NCBI GenBank assembly: GCA_039964455.1
Contig: JBDVXK010000008.1
Coordinates: forward strand, 1 to 55,517
Origin: CALJFL01 sp039964455
GTDB lineage: Bacteria > Pseudomonadota > Gammaproteobacteria > Pseudomonadales > Halieaceae
Length of the DNA stretch: 55,517 bases
Reading direction: 5' to 3'
Each line of letters starts with the position of its first letter. Within the stretch, counting starts at the first letter, position 1. Both the position numbers and the translations under genes were made by a program. This document shows, one piece after another, positions 24,449 through 33,231 of this stretch. The notes under the pieces were generated by a model. The model saw only the letters and a program-made list of their open reading frames with translations. It was not told where the DNA came from and made no database searches.

Positions 24449-27010
24449 GTGACCAGCGTCAAAGAACAGCAACACACTCCCATGATGCAGCAATACCTGG
24501 GCATCAAGCGAGACCACCCCCGCGACCTGGTTTTTTACCGAATGGGGGACTTCTACGAGCTGTTTTTCGATGATGCCAAACGCGCCGCAGAGCTGCTGGA
24601 TATCACCCTTACCGCCCGTGGCAAATCCGCCGGCGAGCCCATACCCATGTGTGGGGTTCCCTATCATGCCGCTGAGGGCTACCTGGCTCGCCTGGTCAAA
24701 GCCGGTGTATCCGTTGCCATTGCCGAGCAAATCGGCGACCCGGCCACCAGTAAAGGGCCCGTGGATCGTGCAGTGGTGCGTATCGTCACTCCGGGCACCG
24801 TCAGCGACGAAGCACTGCTGGACGACCGGGTAGAGAGCCTGCTACTGGCGGTCAGTCAGAAAGAACAGCATTTTGGCCTGGCCTATCTGGACCTGAGCAG
24901 CGGCCGCTTTCGGGTTCTGGAAGTACAAGGTGAGGAAGCACTGACCGGTGAGCTACAGCGACTTGACCCTGCTGAAACCCTCTATCAGGAGACCATAGGC
25001 CACACCACCATCACTGAACGCGCTGGCGCCCGCTCCCAGCCGGCCTGGGAGTTCGACCTGGACAGCGCACGGCGGGCCTTGAGCGACCAGTTCCAAACAC
25101 ACGATCTGCAGGGCTTCGGCTGCGACGAACTCTCTCTCGCCCTGGGCGCCGCTGGCTGCCTGCTGCAATATGTCAAAGACACGCAGCGCAGCAGCCTGCC
25201 GCACATTCGCGCCATGGCGCATGAGAGCAGAGCCGAAAGCGTTATCCTGGACGCAGCCACAAGGCGCAATCTGGAAATTGATATCAACCTGACTGGCGGC
25301 GACACCAACACCCTGTATTCGGTGATGGACAAAGGCGTTACCGCCATGGGCAGCAGGATGCTGCGACGTTGGCTGCACCGTCCCCTGACTGATATCGACG
25401 TGTTGCGCGCTCGTCAGGGGGCCATTCAGGCCCTGTGCAGTAACTATCACTACGAGACGGTGCGCGAGTCGCTGAAACCGGTAGGCGACATGGAGCGAAT
25501 CCTGGCCCGGGTGGCCCTGCGCTCGGCACGGCCCAGAGACCTGACGCGCCTGCTCAGTTCGCTGGCCGCACTGCCGCAGGTGCGCAGTGAGCTTGGTGGC
25601 TGCGACAGCCCACGACTGGCAGAGCTAAGCCAGCAGGCTGGCGATTATCCAGCCCTGTGCGAGCTATTGCTGTCTGCCATTATCGAAAACCCACCCGTGG
25701 TCATACGGGAAGGGGGCGTCATCGCGCCGGGCTACGATGCCGAGCTGGATGAATTGCGAACGATCAGCTCAAATGCCGGCGACTACCTGCTGGAGATAGA
25801 GCAGCGGGAACGGGAGCTGACCGGCCTGTCCACATTAAAGGTCGGCTATAACCGGGTTCACGGCTACTACATTGAAATAAGCCGCAGCCAGTCAGATCAG
25901 GCGCCGGTTGAGTACACTCGCAGACAGACTCTTAAAAACGCAGAGCGCTTCATTACACCCGAATTGAAGGCCTTTGAAGACAAGGCCCTGTCCAGCAAGA
26001 GCCGCGCCCTGGCGCGGGAGAAAGCACTCTACGAGGCTCTGCTTGAGCGCTTAAATGAAGATCTTGCCGCGCTGCAGGATACCGCGGCGGCGGCCTCTGA
26101 AATCGATGTGCTTGCCAATCTCGCCGAGCGAGCTGACAGTCTGCGCCTGTGCCAACCGCAGTTTTGTGACGAGGAAGTGTTCGAGGTAACTGAAGGTCGT
26201 CACCTGGTGGTAGAACAGGTGCTCACCGAGCCGTTTATTGCCAACGACGCACTACTGAACCAGAAGCGACGCATGTTACTGATCACAGGGCCAAATATGG
26301 GCGGTAAATCGACCTATATGCGCCAGAATGCGGTCATCGCGCTGTTGGCGCATATAGGCAGCTATGTACCTGCAAGCGCTGTGCGCCTGGCGCCACTCGA
26401 TCGCATCTTTACCCGTATTGGCTCATCTGACGACCTCGCCAGCGGGCGCTCCACCTTCATGGTGGAGATGACTGAAACCGCCAATATCCTGCACAATGCC
26501 ACAACTCGCAGCCTGGTGCTGATGGACGAAGTGGGCCGTGGCACCAGCACCTTCGATGGTCTCAGCCTGGCCTGGGCCGCAGCCGTGCAACTGGCCCAAT
26601 CGGTGCGGGCTTTCACCCTTTTTGCCACCCACTATTTTGAATTGACCAGCCTGCCTGAGCAGTGCCCAACCATGGCTAATGTGCATCTGGATGCCACTGA
26701 ATACCAGGATCACGTCGTATTTCTACACAATATTCAGGAAGGTCCGGCTAACAGAAGCTTTGGCTTGCAGGTTGCCAAGCTGGCCGGCATTCCCGGCCCC
26801 GTTCTCGCCGCCGCGCAAGAGAAGCTCGCGGAGTTGGAACTGGGGGCACAGGAGTCAGCCCCAGTCGCGCCTGCGCTTGGGCAGCCCGATCTTTTCAGTG
26901 CACCCCAGCCGCATCCGGTGGTGGATAAACTCGGCGATCTGGATGTAGACGACCTCAGCCCACGCGACGCACTGGCAACGCTTTACGCTCTGAAATCGCT
27001 ACTACCCTGA
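24449..27010 (+). CDS. mutS: DNA mismatch repair protein MutS
   Basis: MutS recognises base mismatches and small loops and starts methyl-directed repair with MutL. At 853 residues it matches the Escherichia coli protein in size. The mismatch-reading motif F-x-E is in RMGDFYELFFDDA (Phe35, Glu37). Connector, lever and clamp domains follow. The ATPase has Walker A TGPNMGGKSTYM near residue 615, Walker B VLMDEVGRGTSTFDG and the helix-turn-helix dimerisation end. The last residues (DLDVDDLSPRDALATLYALKSLLP) form the C-terminal tetramerisation region. The start is GTG 24449 with GAGAAA just upstream, giving the usual N terminus. fdxA follows 78 nt downstream, as in Pseudomonas. Confidence 0.98.
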   Translation: MTSVKEQQHTPMMQQYLGIKRDHPRDLVFYRMGDFYELFFDDAKRAAELLDITLTARGKSAGEPIPMCGVPYHAAEGYLARLVKAGVSVAIAEQIGDPATSKGPVDRAVVRIVTPGTVSDEALLDDRVESLLLAVSQKEQHFGLAYLDLSSGRFRVLEVQGEEALTGELQRLDPAETLYQETIGHTTITERAGARSQPAWEFDLDSARRALSDQFQTHDLQGFGCDELSLALGAAGCLLQYVKDTQRSSLPHIRAMAHESRAESVILDAATRRNLEIDINLTGGDTNTLYSVMDKGVTAMGSRMLRRWLHRPLTDIDVLRARQGAIQALCSNYHYETVRESLKPVGDMERILARVALRSARPRDLTRLLSSLAALPQVRSELGGCDSPRLAELSQQAGDYPALCELLLSAIIENPPVVIREGGVIAPGYDAELDELRTISSNAGDYLLEIEQRERELTGLSTLKVGYNRVHGYYIEISRSQSDQAPVEYTRRQTLKNAERFITPELKAFEDKALSSKSRALAREKALYEALLERLNEDLAALQDTAAAASEIDVLANLAERADSLRLCQPQFCDEEVFEVTEGRHLVVEQVLTEPFIANDALLNQKRRMLLITGPNMGGKSTYMRQNAVIALLAHIGSYVPASAVRLAPLDRIFTRIGSSDDLASGRSTFMVEMTETANILHNATTRSLVLMDEVGRGTSTFDGLSLAWAAAVQLAQSVRAFTLFATHYFELTSLPEQCPTMANVHLDATEYQDHVVFLHNIQEGPANRSFGLQVAKLAGIPGPVLAAAQEKLAELELGAQESAPVAPALGQPDLFSAPQPHPVVDKLGDLDVDDLSPRDALATLYALKSLLP

Positions 27011-27088
27011 CCCCTTCTCACGGGACCCGCTTACGGTTAAACTAGCGCCCCTTAATGAGAGCCCCCGAGAGCAAGAGGCAATTACAAC

Positions 27089-27412
27089 ATGACGTTTATT
27101 GTTGGCGAGCAATGTATCAAGTGTAAGCACACCGACTGTGTAGAGGTGTGTCCGGTAGATTGCTTTTATGAAGGTCCGAACTTTTTGGTCATCCACCCAG
27201 ACGAGTGCATTGACTGTGCCCTGTGCGAGCCGGAATGTCCTGTCGATGCTATTTACTCTGAGGACGAGCTTCCCGAAGACCAACAGGTCTTCCTTGAGCT
27301 CAATGCGGAACTGGCAGAAGTTTGGCCCAACATCACTGAAATGAAACCGCCACCAGCAGACGCCGAAGACTGGGCCAACAAGCCTAACAAGCTGGAATTG
27401 CTGGAACGCTGA
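27089..27412 (+). CDS. fdxA: Seven-iron ferredoxin FdxA (3Fe-4S/4Fe-4S)
   Basis: A 107-residue low-potential electron carrier. Its first 60 residues hold two cluster-binding segments: CIKCKHTDCVEVCPVDCF and CIDCALCEPECPVDAI. The first has the altered cysteine spacing of 3Fe-4S ligation and the second the classic CxxCxxCxxxCP of a 4Fe-4S cluster. An acidic C-terminal extension (residues 62-107) is typical of the Azotobacter FdI/FdxA type. A ribosome site (AGAGG) precedes the ATG. It follows mutS and is closed by a strong terminator. The redox partner cannot be told from the context. Confidence 0.97.
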   Translation: MTFIVGEQCIKCKHTDCVEVCPVDCFYEGPNFLVIHPDECIDCALCEPECPVDAIYSEDELPEDQQVFLELNAELAEVWPNITEMKPPPADAEDWANKPNKLELLER

Positions 27413-27428
27413 TTCGACAGTCTTAAGC

Positions 27429-27458
27429 AAAAAACCCCGCTAAAGCGGGGTTTTTTTT
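27429..27458 (+). terminator. Strong intrinsic terminator, probably bidirectional
   Basis: A perfect 6-bp GC stem (CCCCGC/GCGGGG) with a TAAA loop, preceded by six A and followed by eight T. It therefore works as a rho-independent terminator for fdxA on the plus strand and, read backwards, for the convergent minus-strand gene that ends at 27475. Confidence 0.95.
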
Positions 27459-27474
27459 GTCTGATCAAACGGCA

Positions 27475-28563
27475 TCAACCCGGCGGCGGCGCTGCAACGG
27501 TAGGTAACTGTCTCACCAGCAGACGAGTGCCGGAAGCACCGGAGAGCTCAACCTTGCAAGAGCTTAAACCCGCCGGGATTGTCCAGCGCCGGCTGTAGGG
27601 ATAATCAAGCCGGCGTTCACCGTTGTCGCAAACGAGAAATACCGAATCAATTTTGCCGCCACGCACGTTATCCAGCGCAAACTCAGGCCGTGCCAGCCAG
27701 CCCTCCCAGGATCCGGGGCCACCCCGATAGATAGGCGTCAGCTCGGCCTTGATCTCCAAGGCCTTGGTCTGGTCAACCTGGATCTCAAAATCTTCATGGC
27801 GAAAGCGGGCGTCGGTAGTGATCATACTGTCAGAGTTAACGCTCATCATGGAAAACAGTGTCCTGTTAGCATCTGCCAACATCTGGTTCTGCAACTGCAA
27901 TTCATGAATACGTCCCAGCGTCAGCAAATACTGGTTTGGGTCCAGGTAGCCATTGCTGAAGTTCTTGGAGTCGGCGAGCGTCTGGAACTCCACCGCCCGC
28001 TTCAGGTGCTGTAACTCTGCTGCCGGGTCTTCCCAATGCGCCGCCATTTTTGCGGCCAGCAACTGGACCTGAACTTCTTCATAGGCATTACGTCGCGCCA
28101 TGTCCTTCATCGCTACCGCATTCTCAAAGGCCGCGTCATAGTCGCCAGCGGCTATTTGTTGCTGAGCAGCATCGTAATATTGACGAAAAATAGGCGTTAG
28201 CTGCCGTTCTTCATCCAGAATCAGCGTAAAGAATACCGGGCCCACATAGGTCAGGACGGGGTTGCCGTCACGGCTGGCAGGCTTATAGCGCATCTGGGAA
28301 ATATGAGCGACGATCGCGGAGTTAACCTCCTCTACACCGTTTGAGCTGTGTATCTGTAGCTTCTTGACCAGACCATCCACATCGATTTCATAGGTATACA
28401 CCAGCCAGACTTCGCCAGACTGGGTGGTATCGAAATCGGGGTAGCGAGGTGCATTGGGATTCAAGCTTTGCGGCGGCACATATTGCGCCAATGTAAAAGG
28501 TGCTCCGCACAAACCTATCAGCAGCACTGCTATTGCTAACATCCTGTGGCGGAGTCGTGACAT
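27475..28563 (-). CDS. Exported protein with TonB C-terminal-like domain and helical repeats, function unknown
   Basis: About 362 residues from ATG 28563, which has AAGGA 4 nt upstream; the frame is open to 28623. A Sec signal peptide (MLAIAVLLIGLCGAPFTLA) points to the periplasm. After it (residues about 25-110) comes a fold resembling the TonB/TolA C-terminal domain: PRYPDFDTTQSGEVWLVYTYEIDVDGLVKKLQIHSS-like strands and an AIVAHISQMRYKPASRDGNPV helix-strand. A helical, TPR-like region follows (YYDAAQQQIAAGDYDAAFENAV to about 240), then a beta-rich C terminus with two cysteines. Standalone proteins of this layout are found near TonB systems, but none is here. It lies between fdxA and rpoS, divergent from a two-helix membrane protein gene. 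Confidence 0.7.
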   Translation of the reverse strand: MSRLRHRMLAIAVLLIGLCGAPFTLAQYVPPQSLNPNAPRYPDFDTTQSGEVWLVYTYEIDVDGLVKKLQIHSSNGVEEVNSAIVAHISQMRYKPASRDGNPVLTYVGPVFFTLILDEERQLTPIFRQYYDAAQQQIAAGDYDAAFENAVAMKDMARRNAYEEVQVQLLAAKMAAHWEDPAAELQHLKRAVEFQTLADSKNFSNGYLDPNQYLLTLGRIHELQLQNQMLADANRTLFSMMSVNSDSMITTDARFRHEDFEIQVDQTKALEIKAELTPIYRGGPGSWEGWLARPEFALDNVRGGKIDSVFLVCDNGERRLDYPYSRRWTIPAGLSSCKVELSGASGTRLLVRQLPTVAAPPPG

Positions 28564-28702
28564 GTTTTCCTTGTGCCGTAACACCATGACCGTATCCTTA
28601 ACTCTTTTTACACGAAACCACATAATAGCACTTCAGCAGCAAATTCGGGACGGGAGTGAACACAACCCAGCTTAGCCACTCACTCTCTGCTACACTGCGC
28701 TT

Positions 28703-29482
28703 ATGGATGAGGAGAGACACAGCTTCAGGATGGACTGGCGAGTTGCTTTCGGACTTGTTGTCACCATCATCTGGATTAGCACGGGATTGCTCTATCTGCT
28801 GTCTGTCGTGGGCTGGGGTAATTTCGTCTATTTACCCACTGCTGACATAGGCAGTTTTCTGGAGGGTGCGTTTGCGCCACTGGCTTTCTTGTGGCTGGTA
28901 ATCGGTCATTTCATGCAGCAAAAAGAAATTACCGCCAATACCAAAGCCATCAATATTCAGGAGATGAGCGCCCGTCGCCTGGAGTTACACTCCCGTCGTG
29001 ACAGCTACTTCAAACTACTCAGCCTGGTACAGGATCAACTCGGCTCTATCGCTGGCTTCCTGTACATGTCTGTATGCGGACCGACGGGCTCCGGAGACGT
29101 AACTTTCGAAGAATTCTCTGAGCAGCGGGCCCAGGCCAGCAGTGGCGACAGCGCCTGGTTCATCCGCAAAATGCTGGCTCTGGTCGCCGGGGAGCGAGAT
29201 AACCAGGAAAAGATGCAAGAGGTTTTCTACGGCACTGAAATACGCACCCGCCACTCGAACAATTTTGTCACTACCTTCGGCAAACTCATCGAAGGCGCCA
29301 GAGCTGTCGATACCGACGACATGGTCACCAACGCCCTACTCTATGGCTCTGCGGCGGGCATGCTCTATCGGGTTATCCAGCACGTTAACGGCACCGAACT
29401 GATGGATCCACTAACGGGCCTGAGCGGCAAACTCGAGGGCGATGAAATCCCCGCACCCGGCAGCGCTGCCGCTATTCTCTAA
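28703..29482 (+). CDS. Membrane protein of unknown function, two N-terminal transmembrane helices
   Basis: A 259-residue protein not recognised as a named family. Two hydrophobic helices are clear: VAFGLVVTIIWISTGLLYLL (about residues 14-33) and FLEGAFAPLAFLWLVIGHFM (about 52-71). A polar region QQKEITANTKAINIQEMSAR of likely coiled-coil character follows, then a mostly helical soluble domain to the end. The layout, a small membrane anchor with a short QKE-type coil and a cytoplasmic domain, is common in uncharacterised proteobacterial proteins. It is divergent from the exported TonB-domain-like gene and convergent with a dehydrogenase gene, whose stop codon overlaps its own. Confidence 0.7.
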   Translation: MDEERHSFRMDWRVAFGLVVTIIWISTGLLYLLSVVGWGNFVYLPTADIGSFLEGAFAPLAFLWLVIGHFMQQKEITANTKAINIQEMSARRLELHSRRDSYFKLLSLVQDQLGSIAGFLYMSVCGPTGSGDVTFEEFSEQRAQASSGDSAWFIRKMLALVAGERDNQEKMQEVFYGTEIRTRHSNNFVTTFGKLIEGARAVDTDDMVTNALLYGSAAGMLYRVIQHVNGTELMDPLTGLSGKLEGDEIPAPGSAAAIL

Positions 29483-30507
29483 AGCTCGCCGCAGCGCAAA
29501 ACCACTTTTCCTGCGATCTCCGCTCGCTCAATGCGCCGGTGAACCTCAACCACATCAGCAAGCGGCACACTTTCCGCGATAGCGGGCTGCAGCTTCCCCT
29601 CTGCCAATAACTGAAACAGCGCCTGCACATCTTCCTTGAATTCCTGCGGGTGCTTTTCGCGACGAGTCTGAATATTGTAGAACGTGGAAGACTTACCATC
29701 TGGCAGTAGTTTCCACAGCGCCAGCAGGCGCGCAAAACCCCACAACAAACTGGCTATGCTTTCTTCCCCTGTACCTACCTGCAAGGCGCCAAATCCAACC
29801 AGCAGCCCACCGCGCTTGAGGCAGCCATAGGAGCGGGCCCAGCTTGCACCGCCAATCGTGTCAAATATGGCATCTACCCCCTGCCCGCCAGTTTCGCGTT
29901 CAATCACGGCTTCAAACTTCTCTTGCCGGTAGTCAATGGGAACAGCGCCAAAGCGTCGAACAAGGTCATGCTTGCCAGCCGAGGCCGTGCCGAACATCTT
30001 CAACCCCATCAGCTGGCCAAGCTCCAACAGTGCCGTGCCAACCGCGCCACCAGCCGCATGTACCAGGCAGCTCATACCTGGCTCAAGCGTTCGAATGCGA
30101 GTGAGCATTTGATAAGCGGTAGTGTAGGACAGGATCATGGCTACCGCGGCATCAGGATTCAAACCTTCTGGTGCAGGCACCACGCGATCTGCAGCCACGC
30201 AAAGGTAGCCCGTGTAACCGCCAATCACTGGCATATCGGCAACAGGCTGGCCAAGCTGCAGGGACGTAACACCCTCTCCCAGCGCATCAACCACGCCAAA
30301 CCAGTCGTATCCGGGTACCAGGGGCGGTTTCTCTTTTACGCCGGGATACTGGCCTTTACGAATAATTGTGTCGGTGAACCCGGTTCCAGCGGTGAGCACG
30401 CGCACGCGCACCTCTCCCGCTTTTGGCTGTGGCAGCTCCGACACTTCCTCCAGCTGCATTTCCTCGGGCTCACCAAAGGACTGCAATACTATCCTTTGAT
30501 AACTCAT
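29479..30507 (-). CDS. Zinc-independent medium-chain dehydrogenase/reductase (quinone oxidoreductase/VAT-1-like)
   Basis: A 342-residue MDR protein. The GroES-like N-terminal domain (VRVLTAGTGFTDTIIRKGQYP, PLVPGYDWFGVVDALGEGV) is followed by a nucleotide-binding domain with CLVHAAGGAVGTALLELGQL, the NADPH motif of quinone-oxidoreductase-type enzymes. GVDAIFDTIGGASWARSYGCLKRGG is equally typical. The cysteine/histidine zinc ligands of alcohol dehydrogenases are absent, so it probably reduces quinones or enones with NADPH. It starts 2 nt after the VOC-protein stop on the same strand, so the two are probably co-transcribed. The substrate is unknown. Confidence 0.85.
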   Translation of the reverse strand: MSYQRIVLQSFGEPEEMQLEEVSELPQPKAGEVRVRVLTAGTGFTDTIIRKGQYPGVKEKPPLVPGYDWFGVVDALGEGVTSLQLGQPVADMPVIGGYTGYLCVAADRVVPAPEGLNPDAAVAMILSYTTAYQMLTRIRTLEPGMSCLVHAAGGAVGTALLELGQLMGLKMFGTASAGKHDLVRRFGAVPIDYRQEKFEAVIERETGGQGVDAIFDTIGGASWARSYGCLKRGGLLVGFGALQVGTGEESIASLLWGFARLLALWKLLPDGKSSTFYNIQTRREKHPQEFKEDVQALFQLLAEGKLQPAIAESVPLADVVEVHRRIERAEIAGKVVLRCGEL

Positions 30508-30509
30508 TC

Positions 30510-30971
30510 TCAGGCGTCCATTCCGTGATTCTCAAATAGCTCGATAATCAGGGGATCACCGGCGCGCTCCATGTAGGCGACCGCCAGGCCCTCGCCAAAA
30601 CGTGCGCCCCAGATAGATTCGTAACCCGCCGCAACCAGATCGCTCACCTTGCTATCCAGGTCATCGACGATGTATCGGAGGTGTTGCATGCCCTCGCGAC
30701 CGGCATCGATGAATTCCTTGTGCGGGCTGCCCCCAGTGACCCACTGGATCAATTCAATTTCAATGTCGCCACTCTTGCCAAACGCCAACAGCAGGTGGCA
30801 GGGTTCTTCGCGTCCGCGGTAGGTATAATTCATGACCCCGGTATCCATCAAATTAAATGGACCAAACATGGGTTCATACAGCGCCAGTGACGCATCCATG
30901 TCGCGGATGACGAAGCCGACCTGGTCGGGCGTACCAAGCTGCAAGTCCGGGGATACCTGATCATTTGTCAT
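30510..30971 (-). CDS. VOC family protein (glyoxalase/methylmalonyl-CoA epimerase-like fold)
   Basis: A 153-residue vicinal-oxygen-chelate protein. GTPDQVGFVIRDMDASLALYEPMFG at the N terminus and MQHLRYIVDDLDSKVSDLVAAGYES in the second module are VOC signatures; the usual His of the first strand is replaced here by Gly-Phe, while His in MQHLRYIV remains. The end GDPLIIELFENHG supplies the last metal-ligand Glu. It overlaps nothing and leads directly into the quinone-reductase-like gene (2-nt gap). Metal binding may be incomplete, and the reaction is unknown. Confidence 0.8.
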   Translation of the reverse strand: MTNDQVSPDLQLGTPDQVGFVIRDMDASLALYEPMFGPFNLMDTGVMNYTYRGREEPCHLLLAFGKSGDIEIELIQWVTGGSPHKEFIDAGREGMQHLRYIVDDLDSKVSDLVAAGYESIWGARFGEGLAVAYMERAGDPLIIELFENHGMDA

Positions 30972-31084
30972 ATAGATTCTCCTCTTTGGATGTCACCAAG
31001 CGCGCAGCATACCCAGCACAGGAGTGATTACCAGCTACCGTCTGGAATGATGGCTTGCAGTTCAAGTTGTCAGCCAGATACAAA

Positions 31085-31108
31085 AACGCCCGACATTGGC
31101 CGGGCGTT
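31085..31108 (-). terminator. Intrinsic terminator of rpoS
   Basis: An 8-bp stem (AACGCCCG/CGGGCGTT) with an 8-nt loop, about 25 nt past the rpoS stop codon on the minus strand, followed there by a run of five T. It closes the rpoS transcript and separates it from the VOC/dehydrogenase pair. Confidence 0.88.
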
Positions 31109-31133
31109 ACAGTGGTGTTGCTGGTCAGATAAT

Positions 31134-32204
31134 CTAACTAAATAGCGATTCGCCGGTAAGACCCTGGGTTTCCATGATCAAACGCAGGCGCTTCAATGCC
31201 TCCACCTGAATCTGTCTCACACGCTCGCGGGTCAGACCTATTTCACGGCCCACCTCTTCGAGTGTGCTGCTCTCATAACCACGAAGTCCGAAACGACGAG
31301 AGACAACCTCCCGCTGCTTATCGCTGAGTTCATCCAGCCATTCGGCAATACTGTCCTTGATATCACTGTCCTGTAAAAGCTGCGAAGGATCACAGACGCG
31401 AGCATCTGCAATAGTATCCAATACGGCTTTGTCGGAGTCAGGTCCTACGGGTGTATCGACGGAAGTTACCCGCTCGTTAAGCTTCAATAATCGCTTCACG
31501 TCGGCCGCCGGCTTATCGAGCATGTCGGCGATTTCTTCAGCGGTAGGTTCGTGATCCAACTTCTGGGTCAATTCACGCGCGGCGCGCAAATAAACATTCA
31601 GCTCCTTGACCACATGAATTGGAAGACGAATGGTGCGAGTCTGGTTCATGATTGCGCGTTCGATGGTTTGACGAATCCACCAGGTGGCGTAGGTGGAAAA
31701 TCGAAACCCGCGCTCCGGGTCAAACTTTTCGACGGCGCGAATCAAACCCAGGTTACCTTCCTCGATGAGGTCGAGCAAGGTAAGACCACGATTGATATAA
31801 CGTCGAGATATTTTTACAACCAGTCGCAGGTTACTTTCAATCATGCGCTTGCGACCGGACTCGTCTCCCCCTATCGCCAGGCGAGAATAATACTTCTCCT
31901 CGTCGGCAGTAAGTAGCGGCGAATAACCAATTTCATTTAAGTACAACTGGGTGGCATCAAGCGAGCGCTCAGCACCTCTGGCAGCTTTGGCGCGTTTGAA
32001 ACGCTCCTCTTCTGCAGCAACAGCGGAAGCCAGCTCTGCCTCGCTATTTTCACCTTTTTGCTCAAGCACTTCCTTGCCGGACGCAGGGGAAGCCTTGGCT
32101 GCCTTGGTTTTCGGGGTTTTAGTTGCCTTCGCAGCCTTGTCAGTAGAGGCCTTGCGAACCCTCGAATTCCGTTTCGGGCTTATTGTTGTTCTATCCATAT
32201 CCAT
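31134..32204 (-). CDS. rpoS: RNA polymerase sigma factor RpoS (sigma-38)
   Basis: The stationary-phase/general stress sigma factor, 356 residues. Region 1.2 (ATQLYLNEIGYSPLLTADEE), region 2 (MIESNLRLVVKISRRYINRG, DLIEEGNLGLIRAVEKFDP, FSTYATWWIRQTIERAI), region 3 and region 4 (EEVGREIGLTRERVRQIQVEAL) are all intact, and the ending TGESLFS resembles other RpoS proteins. The N terminus is odd: about 75 residues rich in Lys, Ala and Thr precede the conserved part, longer and more basic than in Escherichia coli. The start ATG has GAGG 8 nt upstream. nlpD lies upstream in the usual place, so an rpoS promoter inside nlpD is likely, as in other gammaproteobacteria. A terminator follows. Confidence 0.97.
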   Translation of the reverse strand: MDMDRTTISPKRNSRVRKASTDKAAKATKTPKTKAAKASPASGKEVLEQKGENSEAELASAVAAEEERFKRAKAARGAERSLDATQLYLNEIGYSPLLTADEEKYYSRLAIGGDESGRKRMIESNLRLVVKISRRYINRGLTLLDLIEEGNLGLIRAVEKFDPERGFRFSTYATWWIRQTIERAIMNQTRTIRLPIHVVKELNVYLRAARELTQKLDHEPTAEEIADMLDKPAADVKRLLKLNERVTSVDTPVGPDSDKAVLDTIADARVCDPSQLLQDSDIKDSIAEWLDELSDKQREVVSRRFGLRGYESSTLEEVGREIGLTRERVRQIQVEALKRLRLIMETQGLTGESLFS

Positions 32205-32375
32205 GGCTATACCTCATTGTTTTTTGTACGAATACTGAGAGTATTTCTCGCCGGTCGAACAGATTACCTCAGGCAAAGGCGAAATTACAAGCTGCCAAAT
32301 GGAATTTTATAAGCGTGTTCCGGGCTGGAAAATAACCCGTCTGTGGCACATGAGGGTGTGGCATAAAGCGTAGAT

Positions 32376-33206
32376 TTAGCGCTTGGGCAATATCCGCATA
32401 GGATCTATGGGTTTACCTTCCCGCCGTATTTCAAAGTGCAGCTTCACCGTATCGGTACCCGAACTGCCTTTCTCTGCAATCTTTTGACCTACACCGACTT
32501 GCTGGCCCTCTGTCACCAACAGGCGATCGTTGTGGCCGTAGGCGCTGAGATATACATCGTTGTGCTTCACGATCAGCAACTCACCAAAGCCCACGATGCC
32601 TGTACCGGCGTAGACCACTTTACCGGCTGCTACAGCAACAATAGGGTCTCCACGTTTCCCAGCGATATCTATGCCCTTGTGCACGCTGGACGAGTAACCA
32701 CGAGTAACCCTGCCGCTGGCTGGCCAGCGCCAGGTTTTGACAGAAGCTCCCGTCCAGGTGCCGCCCTCACTTTTAACAGGCGCAGGTGGGGCCTTGCTAA
32801 CCAGGGGTGCGGTTTTTGCAGTCCCGGCGGATTGCGAAGATTTTGCAGTGGGCTTGGCCGTTGCTACAGGCTTGGGTGACGCCGCGGGCTTGGGCGCAGG
32901 CTTGGCTGCAGATGTGGATTTGGTGGTGCTGACCGCTGGCGTCTGCTTTTCAAGATCGAGCTTTTGCCCAGGATAGATTGTATAGGGTGATGCAATGCCA
33001 TTAGCCGCCGCCAGCACGCGAAAATCTAAACCGTAACGGAAGGCTATCGAGTACAGCGTATCGCCACGCTGCACCGTGTAGTACCTGGAGGATGAAGACG
33101 TTGCCCCGCTGGGCTGTCGATCCTCAATCGGCGCCGGCGGGCTGCTGCCACAGGCTACAAGCATTGCCAGGAACAAACTGTAGCAAAACGTTCTCAGCAC
33201 CATCAT
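32376..33206 (-). CDS. nlpD: NlpD-like lipoprotein, LysM and M23 (LytM) domains
   Basis: About 276 residues. The N terminus is a lipoprotein signal ending in LVACGSS. The LysM peptidoglycan-binding domain (YTVQRGDTLYSIAFRYGLD to YPGQKLDL) comes next, then an Ala/Pro/Lys-rich linker, then a LytM/M23 domain. NlpD activates cell-wall amidases for daughter-cell separation. In the M23 domain the zinc-ligand pair in HKGID and the His of AYGHND are present, but the catalytic HLH is KLH, so hydrolysis is unlikely and an activator role is expected. The open frame reaches 33251, but ATG 33206 (or 33203), just behind AGGA, gives a normal signal peptide and avoids overlap. It stands directly upstream of rpoS. 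Confidence 0.93.
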   Translation of the reverse strand: MMVLRTFCYSLFLAMLVACGSSPPAPIEDRQPSGATSSSSRYYTVQRGDTLYSIAFRYGLDFRVLAAANGIASPYTIYPGQKLDLEKQTPAVSTTKSTSAAKPAPKPAASPKPVATAKPTAKSSQSAGTAKTAPLVSKAPPAPVKSEGGTWTGASVKTWRWPASGRVTRGYSSSVHKGIDIAGKRGDPIVAVAAGKVVYAGTGIVGFGELLIVKHNDVYLSAYGHNDRLLVTEGQQVGVGQKIAEKGSSGTDTVKLHFEIRREGKPIDPMRILPKR

Positions 33207-33231
33207 GTCCTGTGCAACGAGTGTCTGCGAA

